Shown here: one piece after another, positions 53,207 to 61,982 of the stretch
How the letters are laid out: every line of letters starts with the position of its first letter
How positions within the stretch are numbered: position 1 is the stretch's first letter
Assembly: GCA_910588855.1 (NCBI GenBank)
Contig: CAJUSR010000004.1
Coordinates: 1 to 64,000, forward strand
DNA length: 64,000 bases
From: an uncultured Kineothrix sp.
Lineage (GTDB): Bacteria; Bacillota; Clostridia; Lachnospirales; Lachnospiraceae
Reading direction: 5' to 3'
The notes under the pieces: generated by a model
Told to the model about the DNA's origin: nothing
Database searches by the model: none
The model's input: the letters and a program-made list of their open reading frames with translations, nothing else
Position numbers and translations under genes: made by a program

Positions 53207-53256
53207 GCTATTCCCGGCATGGATTTGCATTATATCGGCGGGGAATAGCTTTTTTT
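53207..53256 (+). terminator. Terminator after the chemotaxis receptor
   Basis: GCTATTCCC (53207-53215) pairs with GGGAATAGC (53241-53249), followed by seven T. The next bases CCATATAGGAAA(G)TCCT match those after the pckA terminator. A fragment of the two-hairpin repeat (GGAAGATGAATCTTTTCTACTC) follows near 53320-53342. Confidence 0.85.
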
Positions 53257-53427
53257 ACCATATAGGAAAGTCCTCCGAATTTCTCATATGATAAAAAGTA
53301 ATTATCGCACTGCGGCGGGGGGAAGATGAATCTTTTCTACTCAATTAGGGTTCATGTTTCTTTGCATTTATGAAACAAAAAGCTTCTATATATAAAGCAA
53401 TCGCTTAACAGCAGGTATCGGTTTGGA

Positions 53428-54324
53428 TTGGAAAAGCGGCAAAATCCGAAAAGGAACTTGGAAAAAAGTTGCTGCATATATTTGACAGGAGAGGGGATAG
53501 GGAATCATCCGGATTTGTCCGGCAGGATAGATGCTTTTTATGATTTCCTTCATGGAGAAAGGAATGCATATGATGACAGCGGGCATGGAACTCATGTAGC
53601 GGGATGCATCGGAGGAAGCGGAAAGGCTTCAGGGGGGATGTATAAAGGGATATGCCCTTGGTGCCGGTTGATTGTCGGCAAGGTGTTGGACCGCAACGGG
53701 GATGGCAATATGGATGATATGTACCGTGGTGTGGAATGGGTATTGGAGAATAAGGAAAGATATCATATCAGGGTGTTGAATATTTCCATTGGCATTGGCC
53801 ATATAGAGAATGAAGATAGGATGCATGAGCTGCTGGAAATTGTGGATGTAGCTTGGAACAGCGGCATGGTAGTAGTCTGCGCAGCAGGGAATATGGGACC
53901 GGAGCCGATGACTTTGTCTCCGCTGGGCTCCAGCAAGAAAGTGATTACAGTAGGCTGCCATGACGGCGGTTTTTATTCGGGGAGAAGCTCTTTATGCGAA
54001 AGTTATTCGGGGAGAGGACCATCCCCTTATGCGGTAAAAAAACCGGATGTGGTGGCGCCGGGAACCGATATTATGTCCTGCAATGCGGCTTGCCGCGCTT
54101 CTTTCCGTAAGTATAGGAATGCTTATATTAAAAAAAGCGGCACTTCTATGGCAACGCCCATCGTATCCGGGGCTGCGGCATTGCTTCTGCAGAAGTATCC
54201 GGAATTATCCAACGAACAAGTAAAAAGGAAAATCAACTATAGCGCCACGGATATGCATGAGCCCTGGACAAAGCAGGGATGGGGGATGGTGAATGTAAGC
54301 AAGTTGATTAAAATTGCATATTGA
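53428..54324 (+). pseudogene. S8 subtilisin-like protease, decayed N-terminus
   Basis: His (DDSGHGTHVAG), the oxyanion Asn (VVCAAGNMG) and Ser (KSGTSMATPIVSGAAA) regions of the S8 family are intact. The catalytic Asp motif, usually VLDTGI before HPDL, reads YLTGEGIGNHPDL here and lacks the Asp. The frame opens at a TTG with no ribosome binding site. A different frame just upstream (from 53396) reads TWKKVAAYI and then stops, which looks like the original N-terminus. I infer a small insertion/deletion around 53475-53495 that removed the Asp and shifted the frame. The rest (to 54324) is well preserved, so the decay is recent or the read has an error. Confidence 0.7.
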
Positions 54325-54364
54325 CACTTATCGTATGACTGTATACAATGATACTTGTCATACG
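54321..54364 (+). promoter_or_regulatory. GntR-gene promoter with paired operator
   Basis: TTGACA (54321-54326), 17 bp, TACAAT (54344-54349). An inverted repeat CGTATGAC (54332-54339) / GTCATACG (54357-54364) encloses the -10. Each arm fits the GT-N3-AC core bound by FCD-type GntR regulators, so autoregulation is likely. Confidence 0.7.
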
Positions 54365-54442
54365 GTGCATCAGGATAATGAGAGGGCAGGATGGCAATGC
54401 ATCGGATAATAGGAATCAATGGAATGAGTGTGGAGAGGAAAA

Positions 54443-55165
54443 ATGGGCAGCTATGATTTAAAGCAGGAAGTGACGGACAAATATTCTTTAAGAGGAAGAG
54501 TATTCAGTAAAATCAGGGCAGATATACTTAGCGGGAAATATAAAGACCATGAAGAATTGAAGGAAGTTGCCATTGGTGAAGAATTGGGCGTAAGCAGGAC
54601 GCCGGTTCGGGAGGCTTTCCGCCAGTTGGAACTGGAGGGACTGATTCAAATTGTTCCCAATAAAGGGGCATATGTGACAGGGATTACGGCAAAGGATGTA
54701 CAGGACATTTATATGATACGTTCTTTGCTGGAAGGGTTGTGCGCCAGATGGGCGACGGAGCATATTACGAAGGAACAGTTGGAGGAGTTGGAAGAAAATG
54801 TTTATTTAGCGGATTTCCATGCTGCTAAAGGACATTTGGATCAGATGGCAGAATTGGACAACCATTTTCATCATATCTTGTATGAGGCCTGCGATAGTAA
54901 ACAGCTGGCGAGGCTGCTGGTAGACTTCCATGAATATGTCCTTCGGGTCAGGAAAAAGACGCTTTCCAATGGGGGAAGGGGAAAGATATCCAATGACGAG
55001 CATCGGCAGATTATGGAAGCAATTAAAGAAAAGGATGGGGAAAAGGCAGATGCTTTGGCCCATGAACATATTATAAATGCCTATGACAATATGGTGAAAA
55101 ATGGGCTGTATCAAATCTATTCCGGTCAAGAGGATACAGGGGGAACGGGAAACAAAGAGGGTTGA
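54443..55165 (+). CDS. GntR-family (FCD) transcriptional regulator
   Basis: The 240-residue regulator has a winged helix at the N-terminus (GRVFSKIRADILSGKY ... LGVSRTPVREAFRQLELEGLI) and an all-helical FCD ligand domain (about 90-230) with metal-type acidic and His positions (ELDNHFHHILYEA; EHRQIMEAI). FCD regulators sense carboxylic acids or sugar acids. It precedes icd by 64 nt without an intervening promoter, so it may control that TCA-branch enzyme along with itself. GGAGAGGAAAA precedes the ATG at 54443. Confidence 0.9.
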   Translation: MGSYDLKQEVTDKYSLRGRVFSKIRADILSGKYKDHEELKEVAIGEELGVSRTPVREAFRQLELEGLIQIVPNKGAYVTGITAKDVQDIYMIRSLLEGLCARWATEHITKEQLEELEENVYLADFHAAKGHLDQMAELDNHFHHILYEACDSKQLARLLVDFHEYVLRVRKKTLSNGGRGKISNDEHRQIMEAIKEKDGEKADALAHEHIINAYDNMVKNGLYQIYSGQEDTGGTGNKEG

Positions 55166-55229
55166 ACGTTAGTGATTTAGTACCACAAACTTGCAATGCG
55201 CAAAGAAACGCGCGGAAATGGAGGAAAAT

Positions 55230-56435
55230 ATGGACAAGATTAAGATGATGACCCCATTGGTGGAAATGGACGGGGATGAGATGACAAGGATTCTTTGGCA
55301 GATGATAAAGGATGATCTTTTACTGCCCTTTATTGACTTAAAAACGGAGTATTATGACCTCGGACTGGAACACCGCAATGAAACGGATGATAAAGTGACG
55401 GTAGATTCGGCAGAGGCAACAAAAAAGTATGGTGTTGCCGTAAAATGTGCCACGATTACCCCTAATGCTGCCCGGATGACGGAATATCATTTGAAGGAAA
55501 TGTGGAAAAGCCCTAACGGAACAATCCGTGCCATATTGGACGGAACCGTATTCCGTGCGCCTATCGTTGTGAAGGGAATCGAACCTTGTGTCAGAAATTG
55601 GGAGAAACCGATTACCATTGCCCGCCATGCATATGGGGATATTTATAAAAATGTGGAAATCAAAGTGCCGGAAGCCGGAAAGGCTGAACTTATCTTTACG
55701 GCAGAAGACGGTACCGTGATGAAGGAAACGATTCATGAGTTCCAAGGGGCAGGCATCTTACAGGGGGTACATAATACAGATGCATCTATTCAAAGTTTTG
55801 CAAGGGCATGTTTCAACTATGCGCTGGATACCAAACAAGATTTGTGGTTTGGGGCAAAGGATACGATTTCCAAAAAATATGACCATAATTTTAAGGATAT
55901 TTTTCAGGAAATTTATGATGCGGAATATAAAGAACGGTTTGAAGAATTGGGGATTGAATATTTCTACAGTCTGATAGACGATATTGTAGCACGGGTTATG
56001 AAAGCCAAAGGCGGTTTTATCTGGGCATGCAAAAACTATGACGGGGATGTAATGAGCGATATGGTTTCTTCCGCTTTCGGCTCTTTGGCTATGATGACCT
56101 CCGTTCTTGTTTCACCTACAGGCGTATATGAATATGAGGCAGCCCACGGAACCGTGCAGAGACATTATTACAAACACTTGAAAGGCGAAGAAACTTCCAC
56201 CAATTCCGTGGCTACGATTTTTGCTTGGACAGGGGCGCTGCGCAAACGGGGTGAACTGGATAACATTGGCGGATTGATGGATTTTGCAGATAAACTGGAA
56301 AAAGCAACTCTGGCAACCATAGAATCCGGAAAAATGACAAAGGATTTGGCATTAATTACATCGTTAGACAATGTGACTGTATTAAACAGCAAAGATTTCA
56401 TTAAAGAAATCAGAAAAACCTTGGAGGCTATGTAA
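55230..56435 (+). CDS. icd: Isocitrate dehydrogenase (NADP)
   Basis: The 401-residue enzyme oxidises isocitrate to 2-oxoglutarate, feeding glutamate synthesis in anaerobes with an incomplete TCA cycle. It has the eukaryote-type NADP-IDH pattern: VEMDGDEMTRILWQMIKD at the start, KSPNGTIRAILDGTVFRAPI, and YEAAHGTVQRHYYKH. GGAGG precedes the ATG at 55230; a longer frame from 55191 has no such site. A terminator follows. Confidence 0.95.
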   Translation: MDKIKMMTPLVEMDGDEMTRILWQMIKDDLLLPFIDLKTEYYDLGLEHRNETDDKVTVDSAEATKKYGVAVKCATITPNAARMTEYHLKEMWKSPNGTIRAILDGTVFRAPIVVKGIEPCVRNWEKPITIARHAYGDIYKNVEIKVPEAGKAELIFTAEDGTVMKETIHEFQGAGILQGVHNTDASIQSFARACFNYALDTKQDLWFGAKDTISKKYDHNFKDIFQEIYDAEYKERFEELGIEYFYSLIDDIVARVMKAKGGFIWACKNYDGDVMSDMVSSAFGSLAMMTSVLVSPTGVYEYEAAHGTVQRHYYKHLKGEETSTNSVATIFAWTGALRKRGELDNIGGLMDFADKLEKATLATIESGKMTKDLALITSLDNVTVLNSKDFIKEIRKTLEAM

Positions 56436-56494
56436 GTTAATAAACCGATAACAAGGTTGATATGCTAGGGATGGAAATCCTTACTTATAATTGA

Positions 56495-56521
56495 GAAAGC
56501 TGCCTGCCCGGCAGCTTTTTC
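56495..56521 (+). terminator. Terminator after icd
   Basis: GAAAGCTGCC and GGCAGCTTT pair around TGCCC, followed by T's. A second hairpin, GAATCC...GGATTC with CTTTTTATT near 56579-56605, may back it up. Confidence 0.85.
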
Positions 56522-56628
56522 AATTATCGCACTGCGTCGGAGGGGAGCATGTCGCTGCCGCGAGCCGCCGCAGGCGGAGAATCCTGCAAGAAGGATTCCT
56601 TTTTATTGGGGATTTTCATCCCTAGTCA

Positions 56629-58551
56629 TCAATCTTCCGACTCCAAAATTTCCCACCGCTCCATCAAGTCATTTAGTTGGGTGAGAATCCCCTCTTTTTC
56701 TTTTGCAAGCTCCTGAAGCTTTGCGACGTTAGTGCAGACATCGGGTTTTGCCATCTGGCCGTCAATTTCGGCATTCCTGTTTTCCAGCCGTTCGATTTGT
56801 TCCTCAATCCGCTTGATTTCATTTTCTTTTTTTCGCTGTTTTGCCTGCTGTTCTTTCTGTTCCTTCCAGCTTAGTTTTGCAGCCGTTTCTTTTTCCGGAT
56901 TATGGGAAGGGGCAGCAACATCCGCAGCGGAAAGGGTAAGGATGTTTTCCTGTTTCTTTTCCGTATAGTAATCATAATTGCCCAGATAGTTTGTCAGGGT
57001 TTTGCCGGATAAGTCCAGGATACGGCTGGCAGTCCGGTTAATAAAATAACGGTCGTGGGAAACATAGAGGATAGTTCCCGTGTACCGGTTCAGGGCATCT
57101 TCCAGAATCTCTTTGGAAGCGATGTCCAAATGGTTGGTTGGCTCGTCGAGGATAAGGAAATTGGATTCCGACAACATAAGCTTGGCGAGGGAAACCCGGC
57201 CTCGTTCACCGCCGCTGATATCCCCGATGTGTTTAAAAACATCGTCTCCGGTAAACAGGAAAGCGGCGAGGGTATTGCGGATTTCCGTGTTGGTAAGATA
57301 GGGGTAATCATCGGAGATTTCTTCAAACAGGGTTTTTTCCATATGAAGGACATGATGCTCCTGATCGTAATAACCTATGTGTACATTGGTGCCAAGGTGG
57401 ATTGTACCGCTATCCGGTGCAAGCAGCCCGTTTATGATTTTCAGGATGGTAGTTTTGCCGGTTCCATTGTCACCGATAACCGCTACGTGTTCTCCCCTTT
57501 TCAGCGTAAAGCCGATATCTTCAAACAGACGCAGGGAATCAAAAGATTTGGATAGATTTTCTACGGAAAGGACGTCATTTCCGCTGACATATTTCGGTTC
57601 AAGCGAAATATGCATATCGGTGCGGGCTTCCGTGGGTTTTTCCAAACGTTCGATTTTATCCAGCATTTTTTCCCGGCTTTCCGCACGCTTGATAGACTTT
57701 TCCCGGTTGAAAGATTTCAACTTGGCGATGACTTCTTCCTGGTGTTTGATTTCCTGCTGCTGGTTCATGTAGGCCTTTAACCGGGCGGAGCGGAGCGCTT
57801 CCTTTTTTACGGCATAATTGCTGTAATTGCCGGGAAAAACCGTAGCTTTAGTCTGATCCAGCTCTATGATTTTGTTGGAAATGCGGTCCAAAAAATAGCG
57901 GTCATGGGAAACGATGATAACAGCCCCTTTATAGTTTAAAAGGTAAGTTTCCAGCCAGGAAATGGAGGACATATCCAGATGGTTGGTCGGCTCATCCAGC
58001 ATAATCAAATCCGGCTTTAGAAGAAGCAGCTTGCCAAGTGCTACCCGGGTTTTTTGTCCGCCGGAAAGGGTGGAAATGGATTTGCTAAAGTCCTCCTCCG
58101 AAAAACCGAGCCCCTTTAAAACGCCGACCAATTCGCTGCGGTAACTGTAACCGTCGTTGGATTCAAACCGGTGAGTGAGCATGGAATAGGCTGCCATTAG
58201 GCGTTCTAACGTCTCGCCGGAGGCAGTTTTCATCTCCAGCTCGGTTTCACGGATACGGGCTTCCAAATCAATTAATTCCTGCTTGACGGTAAGAAGCTCA
58301 TTATAAATGGTGTTGTTGCTGTCCACCGATTGGTGCTGGGCAAGATAGCCGAAGCTTTTATTTTTGGAAAGTGTTACATTCCCTTCGTCTGCCGTTATTT
58401 CACCTGTGATAATGCGAAGCAAGGTTGTTTTTCCGGCCCCGTTAATCCCCACAATGGCTGCTTTGTCCTGGTCTTCTATATGAAAGGAAACATTTTTCAA
58501 TATATTTTTTTCCTGGAATGATTTGCAAATATTCTGGCATGACAGTATCAT
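56629..58551 (-). CDS. ABC-F family ATPase
   Basis: The 640-residue protein has two ABC domains without membrane segments. The first has GINGAGKTT (about 35-43), LSGGQKTRVALGK and LIMLDEPTNHLDM; the second has GDNGTGKTT (about 361), SGGERGRVSLAKLML and LILDEPTNHLD. A charged linker (about 240-320) separates them, and a C-terminal coiled coil begins near 565. ABC-F proteins bind the ribosomal E site and ease stalled translation or protect against antibiotics. The long C-terminal coiled coil points to the YdiF/Uup-like group rather than a dedicated resistance type. GGAGGA lies 7-8 nt before the ATG. Confidence 0.93.
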   Translation of the reverse strand: MILSCQNICKSFQEKNILKNVSFHIEDQDKAAIVGINGAGKTTLLRIITGEITADEGNVTLSKNKSFGYLAQHQSVDSNNTIYNELLTVKQELIDLEARIRETELEMKTASGETLERLMAAYSMLTHRFESNDGYSYRSELVGVLKGLGFSEEDFSKSISTLSGGQKTRVALGKLLLLKPDLIMLDEPTNHLDMSSISWLETYLLNYKGAVIIVSHDRYFLDRISNKIIELDQTKATVFPGNYSNYAVKKEALRSARLKAYMNQQQEIKHQEEVIAKLKSFNREKSIKRAESREKMLDKIERLEKPTEARTDMHISLEPKYVSGNDVLSVENLSKSFDSLRLFEDIGFTLKRGEHVAVIGDNGTGKTTILKIINGLLAPDSGTIHLGTNVHIGYYDQEHHVLHMEKTLFEEISDDYPYLTNTEIRNTLAAFLFTGDDVFKHIGDISGGERGRVSLAKLMLSESNFLILDEPTNHLDIASKEILEDALNRYTGTILYVSHDRYFINRTASRILDLSGKTLTNYLGNYDYYTEKKQENILTLSAADVAAPSHNPEKETAAKLSWKEQKEQQAKQRKKENEIKRIEEQIERLENRNAEIDGQMAKPDVCTNVAKLQELAKEKEGILTQLNDLMERWEILESED

Positions 58552-58643
58552 TCTTTTTTCCTCCGAAAGTAAGGTAATCGTAAACCGTTTCCATCCATTT
58601 TACATAGCGAGGGAGGTACTGTCAATAAGGGCAGAACATCTAT

Positions 58644-58672
58644 TTGACTTTATTTTAACAGTCTTATATAAT
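58644..58672 (+). promoter_or_regulatory. rex promoter
   Basis: TTGACT (58644-58649), 17 bp, TATAAT (58667-58672). A half-site TTTTAACA lies in the spacer, resembling one arm of a Rex site, but there is no clear second arm. Confidence 0.75.
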
Positions 58673-58703
58673 AGTGGGGAATACTAATATAGGGGGCAGC
58701 ACC

Positions 58704-59342
58704 GTGGAAGAAAAGGAAATTTCACAGGCGGTTATAGGTCGTTTGCCGCGATATTTCAGATATCTGGGTGAACTTAAGGATGAGGGGATTGAACGGGTAT
58801 CTTCACAGGAACTGAGCGATATTATGCAAGTCACTGCTTCACAAATCAGGCAGGATTTGAATAATTTTGGTGGCTTCGGACAGCAAGGGTATGGATATAA
58901 TGTGGAGTTCCTTTACGAGGAAATTGGCAGGATATTGGGGCTTGACCGGAGACATAACCTCATTATTATCGGAGCTGGCAATTTGGGGCAGGCGTTGGCG
59001 AATTATATGAATTTTGAGCGCCGTGGTTTTTGGTGTAAGGGCATCTTTGATAATAACCCCAAGCTCTACGGAAGGAAAATAAGAGGGATTGCAGTACAGC
59101 CGATGAATGATATGGAGCGGTTTGTGCAGGAGAACAATATCGACATCGCAGTGCTTACGATACCGAAAAGTGAAGCCGCGGGGGTTGCGGAAGAGTTGGT
59201 ACGCTATGGGATAAAAGGGATTTGGAATTTTGCCCATGTGGATTTGAAGGTACCGGAGGGGGTACAGGTAGAAAATGTCCATCTGTCCGACAGCTTGATG
59301 AAGCTGTCCTACAATATTAGCAGATTTCAGAATGACAAATAG
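58704..59342 (+). CDS. rex: Redox-sensing transcriptional repressor Rex
   Basis: Rex senses the NADH/NAD+ ratio and releases fermentation genes when NADH is high. The 212-residue protein has the winged-helix part (RVSSQELSDIMQVTASQIRQDLNNFGGFGQQGYGY, read in parts) and a Rossmann domain with IIIGAGNLGQALANY. The start is GTG at 58704 with AGGGGGC 6 nt upstream; an earlier in-frame GTG at 58674 would include that site. It starts a unit with the following coiled-coil gene, 41 nt away. Confidence 0.95.
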   Translation: MEEKEISQAVIGRLPRYFRYLGELKDEGIERVSSQELSDIMQVTASQIRQDLNNFGGFGQQGYGYNVEFLYEEIGRILGLDRRHNLIIIGAGNLGQALANYMNFERRGFWCKGIFDNNPKLYGRKIRGIAVQPMNDMERFVQENNIDIAVLTIPKSEAAGVAEELVRYGIKGIWNFAHVDLKVPEGVQVENVHLSDSLMKLSYNISRFQNDK

Positions 59343-59383
59343 ATTGGCGGCTATAGCCGTAAAAGGACAGGGGTGAGGGTATT

Positions 59384-60076
59384 ATGGCACGTTCGGAAAA
59401 TACGTTCAAGGAGGCGCTTGCGGGAAAACGTATCCCGTTGCTGACATTGGACAATAAGTGGCATCAGCTTTTTACACAGGCACAGACCGAGATACCGATA
59501 GAAGTACGGCGCGGGGAAGAACGGCTGAACGAGTTGATTAAGAAGCAAGGGAAGCTGAATACGGATACAAAGGAAATACGGAAGCTGAAAAAAAGGTTAA
59601 TGACGGAAATCATGGAACTTGCGGATTCCACAGGAGGCAATCCGGATGCAGCGACGGAAAAGAAGATGGAGGATAACCGGAGGCTGATTAACGAATGCAA
59701 TGAAAAAATGGAGGACTATGCCAGGGAACTTCGATTGCTGCCGGATGAGATAGACCAGATTAATCATAAGTTGATGTTGGTAACGATGGATATCTGCTAC
59801 CAAAGGATTGCGGAACATACAAAGGAAATCGATGGGATTGACAAATGGGTCAAAGAAATAAGGGTTGAGATAAAGAAAAAGCTTATCCGTAAAGACGAAA
59901 ATGAAAAGGCGGTTTTTGATTTGTATTCCTATATGCATGATATTTTTGGCGCAGAAGTGATAGAAATATTTGATTTGAAATATAACCCTGAGGAAAGAAG
60001 GAAGGCCAGAGCCGAAAAAGCGGCGAGAAAAAGGGAAGCTTCCGCCCAAAAGGGGATTGGGATGAAGAAGGTATAG
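59384..60076 (+). CDS. Conserved coiled-coil hypothetical protein
   Basis: A highly charged 230-residue protein, almost entirely helical. Coiled-coil stretches lie at about 45-75 and 90-120, and a basic tail occurs at the end (RRKARAEKAARKREASAQKG). No membrane segment or known domain is seen. It follows rex, probably in the same message, and ends in a terminator. I recall similar proteins next to rex in Lachnospiraceae but know no function. GGTGAGG precedes the ATG. Confidence 0.8.
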   Translation: MARSENTFKEALAGKRIPLLTLDNKWHQLFTQAQTEIPIEVRRGEERLNELIKKQGKLNTDTKEIRKLKKRLMTEIMELADSTGGNPDAATEKKMEDNRRLINECNEKMEDYARELRLLPDEIDQINHKLMLVTMDICYQRIAEHTKEIDGIDKWVKEIRVEIKKKLIRKDENEKAVFDLYSYMHDIFGAEVIEIFDLKYNPEERRKARAEKAARKREASAQKGIGMKKV

Positions 60077-60082
60077 AGGGAG

Positions 60083-60115
60083 AATACGTCAAAACAAAGT
60101 TTTGGCGTATTTTTA
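60083..60115 (+). terminator. Terminator after the coiled-coil gene
   Basis: AATACGTCAAAAC pairs with GTTTTGGCGTATT (one G-T pair) followed by TTTA. Confidence 0.8.
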
Positions 60116-60205
60116 TATAATAGAAGATTATGCCACAGCGTTTAAGAAAGCCAGCAAGAATTGCGGAGCAATTCTTAAGGAGTTGGTCGCTGGGCCAACT
60201 CCTCT

Positions 60206-60295
60206 TATGCCCAGCCCCGTGCAGAGGAAATAAGCTGCTATGGGGCGCACGGTGCGCGCAGCGAGTAGAGGAGGATGAATCTTTCCTGCTGGATT
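60206..60295 (+). repeat. Two-hairpin dispersed repeat, copy C
   Basis: The copy carries GCCCAGCCCCGTGCAGAGG, then CCGTGC/GCACGG closing a loop, then AGTAGAGGAGGATGAATCTTTCCTGCT. It is preceded by two extra hairpins, AAGAATTGC/GCAATTCTT (60164-60186) and GGAGTTGG/CCAACTCC (about 60179-60202). No gene lies between 60077 and 60338. Confidence 0.75.
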
Positions 60296-60338
60296 ATCAT
60301 AAGATTTGGGTATGCTTTTAAGGAAAAGGAGGAACGGG

Positions 60339-61919
60339 ATGGACGGAAAAATGGGATGGAGGAAGAAATATCTTGTTTCTTCGGCAGAGATGAAGGAATA
60401 TGACACGAATACGATAGAGTATTTCGGCTTGCCTTCCCTTGTTCTTATGGAACGGGCAGCGTGGGCTGTGGCGGAGGAAATCAGGGCGAGGTTTCCGGTC
60501 GGCAAAAAGGTATTGGTGGCTGCAGGAAGCGGAAATAATGGGGGTGACGGGATTGCGGCAGGCCGTATGCTGGCACAGGTTGGGTATCATGTAGAGTTTT
60601 GCCTGATTGGCAATAGGGAAAAATGCAGCGAAGAGACGGAAACGCAATTAAAAATAATAGAAAAATATGGGCATATCCTGCAAAGCAAAATGGAAGATAA
60701 GGAATATGATATTATTGTGGATGCTTTATTCGGAATCGGGCTTTCGCGGAAGCTGGAAGGGGACTATGCAAAAACCGTCCGGCAAATCAACCAATGCGGT
60801 GCATTTGTCTGTTCCGTCGATATAGCTTCCGGCATCCATGCGGACAGTGGGGAAGTCATGGGGGAAGGGGTAAAGGCGGATTTGACAGTGACATTTGCCT
60901 TTGAAAAGTTGGGGCATATTTTTTATCCCGGACGACGGTATAGCGGGGAAATTGTCCGTAAGGATATGGGGATTACGGAGGAAAGTTTTTTAGGGCATAT
61001 TCCGAAAGCCTATACGTTAACTAAGGCGGCAAGGTATGCCATGCCCAATCGGTACGGCGGCGGCAACAAAGGAACCTTTGGGAAAGTTTTAGTGATAGCA
61101 GGGAGTGTGAATATGAGCGGGGCCTGCGAACTTTGTGCGAAGAGTGTTTACCGGATGGGGGCAGGGATGGTGAAAGTGATGACACCGGAAGAAAACAGAG
61201 TCATTGTCCAAACCAATATTCCGGAGGCTCTTTTGGCTGTTTATTCTTCCAAAGAGGAAAAAACAGAGGAAAGTTTAAAGAAACTGCATAAAATATTGGA
61301 AAAAGAAATAGAATGGGCGGATTGTATTCTGATTGGCCCGGGCATAGGGAAAAGCGAAGTGGCATATGCCCTTTTGGAACAAGTGTTAATGGAAAAAAAG
61401 AAGCCTATGGTCATAGACGCAGATGGGTTAAATATATTGGCAGAAAGTAAGGAATTGCAGGATTTGCTGAAAGAAAGGGGAAGGGAAATAAAAAATACCG
61501 TACTTACCCCTCATCTGGCGGAATTTTCCAGGCTTTATGGATGCCGGGTAGAGGAAGCAAAAAGGGATATCCTGCAAAAACCGAAGGAGCTGGCAGAAAT
61601 GTATGGTTGTGTAACGGTCTGTAAGGATGCGGCTACGGCCGTAGCGGTTCCAGGGGAGGAAAGCGTTTATTTGAATACGGTTGGGAACGATGGCATGGCT
61701 ACGGCAGGGATGGGAGATGTGCTTGCAGGCATAATCGGCGGCCTTCTGGCGCAGGGGATGGAAGCCGGGAAGGCGGCTGTCCTGGGTGTATATATTCATG
61801 GGCTGGCAGGAGATAAAGCAGCAGAGGAGAATGGAAGATACGCCCTGATGGCGGGTGATGTCATAAATTGTCTGGGGGATATTACCAGACAGGATGGATG
61901 TGAAGGAAAGAATGTCTAA
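60339..61919 (+). CDS. nnr: Bifunctional NAD(P)HX epimerase / dehydratase
   Basis: The 526-residue repair enzyme converts hydrated NADH/NADPH back to the active cofactor. The N-terminal YjeF_N epimerase half (about 1-215) shows AAGSGNNGGDGIAAGRML; the C-terminal ribokinase-like dehydratase half shows YGGGNKGTFGKVLVIAGS and NDGMATAGMGDVLAGIIGGLLAQG. GGAGG precedes the ATG at 60339. Alanine racemase follows after 63 nt, a pairing common in Firmicutes. Confidence 0.93.
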   Translation: MDGKMGWRKKYLVSSAEMKEYDTNTIEYFGLPSLVLMERAAWAVAEEIRARFPVGKKVLVAAGSGNNGGDGIAAGRMLAQVGYHVEFCLIGNREKCSEETETQLKIIEKYGHILQSKMEDKEYDIIVDALFGIGLSRKLEGDYAKTVRQINQCGAFVCSVDIASGIHADSGEVMGEGVKADLTVTFAFEKLGHIFYPGRRYSGEIVRKDMGITEESFLGHIPKAYTLTKAARYAMPNRYGGGNKGTFGKVLVIAGSVNMSGACELCAKSVYRMGAGMVKVMTPEENRVIVQTNIPEALLAVYSSKEEKTEESLKKLHKILEKEIEWADCILIGPGIGKSEVAYALLEQVLMEKKKPMVIDADGLNILAESKELQDLLKERGREIKNTVLTPHLAEFSRLYGCRVEEAKRDILQKPKELAEMYGCVTVCKDAATAVAVPGEESVYLNTVGNDGMATAGMGDVLAGIIGGLLAQGMEAGKAAVLGVYIHGLAGDKAAEENGRYALMAGDVINCLGDITRQDGCEGKNV

Positions 61920-61982
61920 AAAGCTGGCATTCTTCGTCTGAATTTAAGATGCCGCGAAGCGGCATTACGGAGGTAGTGTAAA

